Shown here: positions 5,917 through 11,339 of the stretch, piece after piece
Position numbering within the stretch: the stretch's first letter is position 1
Layout of the letters: each line of letters begins with the position of its first letter
From: CALJEL01 sp041082235
GTDB lineage: Bacteria > Nitrospirota > Thermodesulfovibrionia > Thermodesulfovibrionales > CALJEL01
Direction of reading: 5' to 3'
NCBI GenBank assembly: GCA_041082235.1
Contig: JBDOIG010000315.1
Location: forward strand, 1 to 11,339
DNA length: 11,339 nucleotides
Notes under the pieces: model-generated
Database searches by the model: none
The model's input: only the letters and a program-made list of their open reading frames with translations
What the model was told of the DNA's origin: nothing
Translations under genes and position numbers: made by a program

Positions 5917-6765
5917 GTCAGGTTTTATTTCAATAGCCTTTTTAAGGGCAGAGCTTGCCTCTTCTTTCTTTCCAAGTTTATCAAACACAAGAGCAAGATT
6001 TATAAGAACTTTGGGATTGTGAGGTTCAATCTTTAATGCCTTTTTGTAATATTCTTCTGCCTTTATAAAATCATTTTTAAGATAATGAACATTTCCCAGG
6101 TTTAACAGTGATGGCACATGATCTGGTATCCTTTTTAGGGCAAGATCAAGGTACTTTTCAGCATCGTCATACTGCCCTAATTCTAAATAGATAAGCCCGA
6201 TGTTGTTATAGGGCATCACCTCCCGCGGTGCGAGCTTTAAGGCTGTGAAATATTCGTTAAGGGCTTCCTGATACATCTTCTTCTCAAGATAAACATTTCC
6301 AAGATTTATATGAGACATTGGATATCTCGGCTCCAGTGCAATGGATATTTTATAGCATTCTATTGCCTTATCAATGTTGCCAATTTCTTTGTAAAGATTG
6401 GCAAGATTATAATATGTGAAATAATATTCATAAAGCTTGATTGACTTTACGAAAAGTTCAATAGCCTTGTCATACTGTTTTTTTGACTGATAATAATTTG
6501 CAAGGTTATTATATGCAAGGGGTTCGCCGGGATCCATCTGTATTGCCTTTTCAATATACTTAGCTCCTTCATCTCCTCTTCCGATTTCTACAAGCGAGGC
6601 ACCAAGATTATCCCAGCCACGGGGTTTATTCGGAGATTTTTTCGTTACATCAGTCCATAAGGTTACCTCGGATTCCCATACCTTATTTCTTGAAAAGGTG
6701 ATAATAATACACAGAAAAACAGAGAGTCCTATAATAAATTTCAGGGTTAATGATAATTTTTCCAT
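5887..6765 (-). CDS. Membrane-anchored TPR protein B
   Basis: This is the longest of the five paralogs at 292 residues. A membrane helix (about 8-24) leads to the motif RNKVWESE (26-33), then LWTD, KKSPNKPRGWDN and seven TPRs in close 34-residue register (about 47-80, 81-114, 115-147, 148-181, 182-215, 216-249, 250-283), followed by a short basic tail. The TPRs carry the usual pattern, for example AYNNLANYY...YDKAIELF. The positive N-terminus suggests a periplasmic TPR superhelix. It is convergent with protein A (30-base overlap) and divergent from resB across 75 bases, so the two promoters share one small region. A partner protein cannot be named; adaptor for a GT-C glycosyltransferase is one inference, protein chaperone another. 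Confidence 0.85.
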   Translation of the reverse strand: MEKLSLTLKFIIGLSVFLCIIITFSRNKVWESEVTLWTDVTKKSPNKPRGWDNLGASLVEIGRGDEGAKYIEKAIQMDPGEPLAYNNLANYYQSKKQYDKAIELFVKSIKLYEYYFTYYNLANLYKEIGNIDKAIECYKISIALEPRYPMSHINLGNVYLEKKMYQEALNEYFTALKLAPREVMPYNNIGLIYLELGQYDDAEKYLDLALKRIPDHVPSLLNLGNVHYLKNDFIKAEEYYKKALKIEPHNPKVLINLALVFDKLGKKEEASSALKKAIEIKPDLVNEIRLKK

Positions 6766-6840
6766 ATAATATCATAACATCAGAAATAGAGATTTTTCAT
6801 TGCTTTCTATCCTTTGCTTCTTTTTGTTACAATGTTATAA
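6766..6840. promoter_or_regulatory. Divergent promoter region between TPR protein B and resB
   Basis: On the plus strand TACAAT at 6828-6833 would place a transcript start at about the ATG of resB (6841). On the minus strand TATGAT at 6771-6776 would do the same for gene B (ATG at 6765). No Shine-Dalgarno site is seen before either gene, consistent with leaderless or nearly leaderless transcripts. TTGCTT-like strings exist but at poor spacing for a -35 box. Confidence 0.35.
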
Positions 6841-8187
6841 ATGATAAAGACTATATTTAATAAAATCATCAAAATCCTTTCCTCTACAAAGACCACGATT
6901 ATACTTTTATCTTCTTTTGTGGTAGTATTTCTTATTGGCCAGTGGATTCCACAGAAGAAGATACTTGGAGAGCTCTACTTTCAATGGAAGGAAGAAAGTC
7001 CCGAGTTTGTAGCTCTTCTGGATTATATTGGTTTTACCGATATATACACATCACCAATTGTAATTTTCTTATTTGCTATCTTCTTCTTAAATCTCCTCTT
7101 TGTAATGTCTCAGCGGATCAAGGTTATAAAATGGCGGATTTCCGTTCCTTCTTTAAATGAGCAGGATTTGGCTTCCTATCCTTTAAAGGCAGAGATTAAT
7201 GTCACACATGTGCCGGCCTTTCCGACTTTAAAAAAAGTTTTAAGGGGTTATTCTTTTTATGGAAATGAAAGAAATTTTGTTGCTGTCAAAAATAGATATT
7301 CACCTCTGGCCACTCTTTTATTCCATCTCAGTTTTATATTGTTGCTGATTGGAGGAATTTTAACGACCTATACAAGGTTTTCTGCTAATCTAGATATAGC
7401 TGAAAGTGAATATTTTACTGGAGATATTATTCAATATGTTCAACCTATCAGGTTACCTAAAGTTGGTCATCTTCCAAATGTTGAGTTTTATGTTAAAAAA
7501 ATAGAGCCAGAGGATGTGAATGATATTCCAGTTGATATAAAGGTATATGTAGAGGTTAAAAATAAAGATCATATCATCAGTATTAATGAACCCCTTAAGA
7601 TAAATCACACATATTTTGTAATCAGGAATCTGGGTGTCGCTCCTCTTATTATACTTTATGACAGAGATGGCAGAGAACGTGATGGGGCTTATGTAAGACT
7701 TGATGTTTTTAAAGGGAAAAAAGGTGGATTTATTCTTTCAGGACAGGTATTTGAGGTTTTGTTTTATCCAGATTTTTATATTGAGAGTGATAAAATGGGA
7801 ACGCGTTCTGAAGTGGTAAAAAATCCTGTGTTTTTTATAAGACTTGCAGGGTCAGGGTCATCTGAATCGGTATTAATCAAACCGGGTGAAAGAAAAAAGA
7901 TTGGTCAGTATGAATTATATATTTCTGATATGAGATACTGGGTGAGATTTGTAGTAGTTCATGAAAGGGGATTGGGTATTGTTTATACAGGATTTTCAAT
8001 AATGAGCCTTGCACTTATAATAAGGCTGATTTTTTATAGAAAGGAAATCCGAGGGGTTATAAGTGAGCAAAAGGGTAAGATGATATGTAAGATTGGAGGT
8101 AAGAGTGAATTTTATAAAAATCTCTTCAGTGATGAGTTTAAGAGAATCATAGATAAGTTATCTCTTAGAATTCAAAAGCCTCTGTAA
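6841..8187 (+). CDS. resB: Cytochrome c biogenesis protein ResB/Ccs1
   Basis: The 448-residue protein has the ResB plan: S-T-K before helix 1 (about 18-36) ending in IGQWIPQKK; helix 2 (72-90); a cytoplasmic loop; helix 3 (154-176), with H162 in LLFHLSFILLLIGG at the family's conserved histidine; a large periplasmic domain (about 180-375); and helix 4 (379-398) preceded by H374 in VVHERGLGIVYTGF. ResB and CcsA together form the System II haem exporter and cytochrome c synthase. Length and helix count are normal, so the gene looks intact. Unusually, it is not beside a ccsA here: TPR genes flank it on both sides, and the ccsA end in this window lies about 6.7 kb away with its own ResB-like gene. 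The last 30 bases overlap convergent TPR gene C. Confidence 0.9.
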   Translation: MIKTIFNKIIKILSSTKTTIILLSSFVVVFLIGQWIPQKKILGELYFQWKEESPEFVALLDYIGFTDIYTSPIVIFLFAIFFLNLLFVMSQRIKVIKWRISVPSLNEQDLASYPLKAEINVTHVPAFPTLKKVLRGYSFYGNERNFVAVKNRYSPLATLLFHLSFILLLIGGILTTYTRFSANLDIAESEYFTGDIIQYVQPIRLPKVGHLPNVEFYVKKIEPEDVNDIPVDIKVYVEVKNKDHIISINEPLKINHTYFVIRNLGVAPLIILYDRDGRERDGAYVRLDVFKGKKGGFILSGQVFEVLFYPDFYIESDKMGTRSEVVKNPVFFIRLAGSGSSESVLIKPGERKKIGQYELYISDMRYWVRFVVVHERGLGIVYTGFSIMSLALIIRLIFYRKEIRGVISEQKGKMICKIGGKSEFYKNLFSDEFKRIIDKLSLRIQKPL

Positions 8188-8841
8188 GTTTTCTTTTGCA
8201 TCTTCTGCCTCTGGCCAGAAATAAAGGGCCCTCTGGTAAGCTTCTTCAGCTTCCTTTAATTTACCACCAATCTCTAAGGCTATGCCGAGATTGTTCCACA
8301 GGGCAGGATTGCCAGGGGCCAATTTTAATCCTTTTTTAAAGACATCTATTGCCTTCTCTATCTTTTTTCTTTCAATTAAAAAGATGCCATAGGATATGTA
8401 CAGTGCAACATTATCAGGTTCAAGTTTTATTGCCTCCTCAAAGGATTCTTCAGCTCTTTCATATTCCTTGAGTTGTATATATAACTCAGAAAGGGCTTTG
8501 TACAGTCCAGCATGCCTTATTGCCTGATGCCTGGGATCATTAATAGCCTTTAAGGCATCATCAGGCATTTTTAGTTTTATGTATGCATTAAAAAGGTGAT
8601 GTCTTGCCCATATGTAGGTTGGCTCTATTTCAAGTGCCTTTTTGTAATAATCTATTGCCTGATAAATCTCTGACCTATTTTCCAGTGACTTGCCCACGGA
8701 ATCCAGAACCCTTGGCTTATTCGGAGATTTTTTGAGGGCATCTGACCAGAGAGAAAATTCACTACCCCATATCTGATTTCTCAGGAAAGAAAGAGCTATA
8801 AGTATTAAGATTATGATAGAAGCTATAATATGTCTGGACAT
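8158..8841 (-). CDS. Membrane-anchored TPR protein C
   Basis: The 227-residue paralog begins MSRH, followed by a membrane helix (about 5-19), the motif RNQIWGSE (21-28), LWSD, KKSPNKPRVLDS and about five TPRs (42-75, a degenerate one near 76-104, then 109-142, 143-176, 177-210). Its linker is closest to that of protein B. The second repeat is shortened (DALKAINDPRHQAIRH), which would bend or break the superhelix. The gene ends inside resB (30-base overlap) and starts 17 bases from divergent gene D. Location and biochemical role are as inferred for the other paralogs: N-terminus inside, TPRs periplasmic, partner unknown. Confidence 0.83.
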   Translation of the reverse strand: MSRHIIASIIILILIALSFLRNQIWGSEFSLWSDALKKSPNKPRVLDSVGKSLENRSEIYQAIDYYKKALEIEPTYIWARHHLFNAYIKLKMPDDALKAINDPRHQAIRHAGLYKALSELYIQLKEYERAEESFEEAIKLEPDNVALYISYGIFLIERKKIEKAIDVFKKGLKLAPGNPALWNNLGIALEIGGKLKEAEEAYQRALYFWPEAEDAKENLQRLLNSKR

Positions 8842-8858
8842 TTTATAATAATATCAGA
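8842..8858. promoter_or_regulatory. Seventeen-base divergent promoter between TPR genes C and D
   Basis: Only 17 bases separate the two start codons. They read TATAAT on the plus strand (8844-8849) and TATTAT on the minus strand (8845-8850), so two -10 boxes would overlap each other. Any -35 elements must lie inside the opposite coding region, and transcripts from here would have almost no leader. The boxes are seen; their use is inferred. Confidence 0.4.
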
Positions 8859-9611
8859 ATGAAAATAAAAAGGTCTATCAGCCTGGTGATATTACTTTTA
8901 ATTATAATGTCTTTTTCTCGCAATAAGATATGGCATGATGAATTTACACTCTGGCTTGATGTGGTCAGAAAAACACCTGAAAACTGGAGGGCCCTTTATA
9001 ACCTTGCCCTTGAATTCCATAAAAAGGGTAAATCTGACGAGGCACTTTTTTATTTAAAAAAGATTATTGATTCAGGCGGCCATAAATGGTATGTTTACAG
9101 TAAAATTGGTTCTATCCTGGCGGAGAGGGGTCTTTATGAAGAGTCCTTATCATGGCATACAAGGGCACTAAGTATAGCAGATGATAAACAAAAGGCCGCA
9201 GTTTATAATTCCATAGGGGTGACATATTTTAAAAAGGGTGATTATAAAGATGCTGAAAAGGCCTTCACTAAAGCCATATCTATAGATGCGCAGCATGCAG
9301 AGGCATATTATAATCTTGGTGTTATATACTGGTATGAAAATAAAATTGACAGGGCTATAGAGTTCTTTAATAAGGCAATCCAGAAAAAGCCACTTTATTT
9401 TGATGCTTATTATAACCTCGGAATAATTTATGGCAATATGGGCGAGCTTGACAGGGCAATAGAGTTTTTTTCAGAAGCAATCTCCATCAAGGAAACAGCA
9501 GAGGCTTATATGAAGAGGTCTTTAGCTTACAGATTGAAAGGTCAGATTGATAGGGCTGAAAAGGACATCCTCAGGGCAAGAAGTCTGGAATTAAATGCTG
9601 GGAACAGATAG
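8859..9611 (+). CDS. Membrane-anchored TPR protein D (mosaic of the A and E types)
   Basis: The 250-residue paralog starts MKIKR, with a membrane helix (about 5-19), the motif RNKIWHDE (21-28), LWLD, RKTPENWRALYN and about six TPRs (43-75, 77-108, 113-146, 147-180, 181-213, 214-247). Residues 1-142 align throughout with protein E (for example GLYEESLSWHTRALSI against GLYNDALYWQKKALSI). Residues 113-236 align with the TPRs of protein A (AYYNLGIIYGNMGELDRAI against AYYNLGVIYGNMGNLDEAI). It therefore combines both, through recombination or because A and E are each partial copies of a D-like ancestor. Gene E follows five bases after its stop, so D and E are probably one operon. Confidence 0.85.
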   Translation: MKIKRSISLVILLLIIMSFSRNKIWHDEFTLWLDVVRKTPENWRALYNLALEFHKKGKSDEALFYLKKIIDSGGHKWYVYSKIGSILAERGLYEESLSWHTRALSIADDKQKAAVYNSIGVTYFKKGDYKDAEKAFTKAISIDAQHAEAYYNLGVIYWYENKIDRAIEFFNKAIQKKPLYFDAYYNLGIIYGNMGELDRAIEFFSEAISIKETAEAYMKRSLAYRLKGQIDRAEKDILRARSLELNAGNR

Positions 9612-9616
9612 AGCTT

Positions 9617-10096
9617 ATGAAGATAAAAAATATAGTGATTTTTTTAATTATAATGGGTCTTGCTACTGCTTCCTTTGTGAGGAATTTTAAATGGAGAGAT
9701 GAAATTTCCATTGTTATAGATAATCTTCAAAAGGCACCAAATAATCCAAGACAGATTTATAATTATGCCACTATACTTCATAGACAGGGCAAATTTGAAG
9801 AGGCTCTTATAAATCTCAGAAGAATCATAGAGATGGGCAGGGCTACATGGTTTGTCTATGCTGAGCTCGGTGCTGTTCTTGCAGATATGGGTCTTTACAA
9901 TGATGCCCTTTACTGGCAAAAGAAGGCCCTTTCAATAGAACAGAATGCTGATGCCTGGGAATTTATCGGTGTCACTTATTTTATGATGGGAGACAGAGAA
10001 AAAGCAAAGGAGGCCTTTCAGAATGCTATTAAAATGAACAAAGAATCAACCCTCGCTCAGTATTATCTTAACATTATTGAGATGGAACAGCAATGA
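9617..10096 (+). CDS. Membrane-anchored TPR protein E (short)
   Basis: The shortest paralog, 159 residues: MKIKN, a membrane helix (about 5-19), the motif RNFKWRDE (22-29), QKAPNNPRQIYN and three clear TPRs (44-77, 78-110, 111-143) with a fragment of a fourth to 156. It matches the first part of protein D closely and stops where D continues with its A-like repeats, so it is a tandem copy of D that is shorter at the 3' end, or D gained repeats. The LW pair after the RN-W motif, present in B, C and D, is replaced by IV. The gene has no strong ribosome site of its own and is likely coupled to D. Its last 23 bases overlap the convergent glycosyltransferase gene, whose stop may have been positioned by the truncation. 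Confidence 0.8.
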   Translation: MKIKNIVIFLIIMGLATASFVRNFKWRDEISIVIDNLQKAPNNPRQIYNYATILHRQGKFEEALINLRRIIEMGRATWFVYAELGAVLADMGLYNDALYWQKKALSIEQNADAWEFIGVTYFMMGDREKAKEAFQNAIKMNKESTLAQYYLNIIEMEQQ

Positions 10097-11339
10097 GGTC
10101 CTTAATATAAAGGCCAGACAGGAATGTTACAGATGGATAGAGCGTAAGCATATTTCTGAAAAAGACTGTCCCTTTCATAAAGTGGTCATAATAAAAGGAT
10201 GTAAACATATAGAGGGAGATAAAGAATATAAAATAACTCAATACTGGCAACAGGAGATAGATGTATTTTTTGCCTGTTTCAAGGAGCATTAGTACTGGAA
10301 AGGCGATAAAGACTATATTAAAATTTTGCAATGAAAGTATCTCTAACAGTACGGATTTCAAGACATGAGGTTGGAAGGTAAATTGCCATTCTATATATTC
10401 AGCGCCAATACTGAGCTTGTTTATAAATTTAAAAAAGAACCACGGCAGAATATAAGTGAATGGTATAAAAGCTATGAAGAGATATCTTAATGGTTTTTTC
10501 TTTTTTAAATAAATGAGCGCAGAGACCATTGCCGGGATAATAAAAAAAATCGCCTCATCTTTTACAAAAAGTGATTCTGCTGAGAAAAGGGATAGTAAAA
10601 AGACAAACTTCTCCTTGCCTTTTATGAGCTGGTAAAATGAGGCAATGATAAGAAAGATATAGGCACCAAGACAGAGGTCTGAATAAACCTCTATGGAGTG
10701 ATAGCACAGCAGGGGTGAGCTGAGGAATATAATTACTACAAGGGCTGCGATTATACCGCCAAGTTCTCTGTTTAAAATAATGTAAAGATATGCGGTTATA
10801 CTGAGTAGATACAGAGGACTCCAGAATTTTACCAGCACCTCATCAAAATCTCCTGTAAAAAGTGCAATCCAGACCTGCATCAGGGGATTGTGAAGTGGAT
10901 AGGAGATAATTCTTGCTCCGTAACCCTTTCCAAGAAGGTGTTCAGGGTCATCAAGAAGAAGCCCTTTGTTGTAATAAAATAGCTTTGCTCCCATTGACCA
11001 GTTTACCCAGGCATCCCATGCATACACTGGTCTCAGATATGTTTCAAGGAAAATAGAGATGATTTTAATTAGAATGATAAGTAAGAGCGGAGCCATCCAT
11101 AATTTCATTTGCAGGTCTTCTTTAGACCTGATTTTGGGATAAAAATAAAGCATGGTAAGTATTTCAATGAATAATACAGGTAATATATAAAGAAGCTCTA
11201 ACGGTATCTTTAATATCCCAAGTATAAAAACCTGTATTGTGAGGAGCCCTGCTCCTGCGGGATAGGCAAGAGAGAGTCTTTCTAAAAGGCTTGATTGTTC
11301 TCTTAAAATTAAAGAGACAGCAAGAAAACCCAAAAGAAA
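10074..11339 (-). CDS. GT-C glycosyltransferase-like membrane protein (5' end outside window)
   Basis: The frame is open to the right edge of the window. A TTG at 11331-11333 is the first possible start inside it but is probably internal, because the usual first helix of such proteins would be missing. About 420 residues are visible, with ten or so hydrophobic helices. Counting from that TTG, the outer-loop motif YAWDAWVNW (D107 or nearby) lies where GT-C enzymes have their catalytic acid. It is followed by ISYPLHNPLMQVWIA (compare the 'YPLxxPL' loop), EVYSDLCLG (215-223) and FVKDEAIF (256-263, compare K-x-E-G). These fit the RgtA/ArnT/PMT-like superfamily (GT39/GT83), which uses polyprenyl-linked sugars at the outer membrane face. 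It is more divergent than the GT-C protein at 2762-3970. The sugar and acceptor are unknown. It overlaps TPR gene E tail-to-tail. Confidence 0.72.
   Translation of the reverse strand, partial: FLLGFLAVSLILREQSSLLERLSLAYPAGAGLLTIQVFILGILKIPLELLYILPVLFIEILTMLYFYPKIRSKEDLQMKLWMAPLLLIILIKIISIFLETYLRPVYAWDAWVNWSMGAKLFYYNKGLLLDDPEHLLGKGYGARIISYPLHNPLMQVWIALFTGDFDEVLVKFWSPLYLLSITAYLYIILNRELGGIIAALVVIIFLSSPLLCYHSIEVYSDLCLGAYIFLIIASFYQLIKGKEKFVFLLSLFSAESLFVKDEAIFFIIPAMVSALIYLKKKKPLRYLFIAFIPFTYILPWFFFKFINKLSIGAEYIEWQFTFQPHVLKSVLLEILSLQNFNIVFIAFPVLMLLETGKKYIYLLLPVLSYFIFFISLYMFTSFYYDHFMKGTVFFRNMLTLYPSVTFLSGLYIKDLIAVPSQ

Noticed and set aside
9644..9919. Minus-strand open frame within TPR gene E
   Set aside because: It is antisense to conserved TPR sequence and shows no recognisable features.
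10166..10180. A GTCCCTTT string resembling half of the palindromic repeat
   Set aside because: It lacks the GGGAG arm and the A/T flanks and lies inside glycosyltransferase coding sequence.
10077..10292. Plus-strand open frame following TPR gene E
   Set aside because: It is antisense to the GT-C gene and contains no TPR-like pattern, so it is not a missing continuation of E.
11331..11333. TTG as the start codon of the right-hand glycosyltransferase
   Set aside because: The frame stays open to the window edge and the family normally has more N-terminal sequence, so the gene is treated as truncated.
1..11339. CRISPR arrays, tRNA or rRNA genes, prophage or plasmid functions
   Set aside because: No regularly spaced identical repeats, cloverleaf-like sequence, rRNA-like stretches or phage, plasmid or integrase genes were seen; the five short palindromes are dispersed REP-type units and not an array.

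Overview
The window looks like a piece of an AT-rich, Gram-negative-type bacterial chromosome. Arginine is written mostly AGA/AGG and isoleucine often ATA. Genes are packed head-to-head and tail-to-tail with almost no spacer. Nearly every product is a membrane or exported envelope protein. Cytochrome c maturation is by System II (CcsA/ResB). The gene mix and codon habit would fit Nitrospirota or a deltaproteobacterial relative, but this is a weak inference and no marker gene is present. No rRNA, tRNA or CRISPR was seen, and no stretch longer than 300 bases lacks a gene.

Region 1 (1-1573, + strand) is the end of a cytochrome c biogenesis operon: the last 59 codons of a CcsA/ResC-type gene, a small single-pass protein with an FtsB/DivIC-like layout, and a membrane protein whose C-terminal half is related to the periplasmic domain of ResB. 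Region 2 (1578-5306, - strand) is a compact, overlapping array: a REP-associated tyrosine transposase (RAYT), an unrecognised exported protein, a GT-C/PMT-like glycosyltransferase and a membrane-anchored SGNH hydrolase. Short palindromic repeats with the core GGGAGWGYCCC surround the RAYT, lie inside the start of the next gene, and form a large hairpin between the convergent genes at 1550-1598. They look like REP/REPIN elements of this RAYT.

Region 3 (5362-10096, both strands) holds five paralogous membrane-anchored TPR proteins, arranged A> <B ResB> <C D> E>, around a complete ResB gene. All five share one N-terminal design: a transmembrane helix, then R-N-x-x-W-x-x/D-E, a short linker containing a proline motif, and 3 to 7 TPRs. 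The design resembles the C-terminal part of bacterial TMTC-like proteins, in which a GT-C membrane domain is followed by TPRs. Here the TPR part is free-standing, and separate GT-C proteins lie nearby. Region 4 (10074-11339, - strand) is a second GT-C-type glycosyltransferase, cut by the right edge.

Taken together, the window combines System II cytochrome c maturation with an envelope glycan or protein-glycosylation module, and a TPR family has expanded among them. The TPR proteins could be interchangeable adaptors for the GT-C enzymes or, less likely, apocytochrome chaperones analogous to CcmI. Sequence alone does not decide between these.
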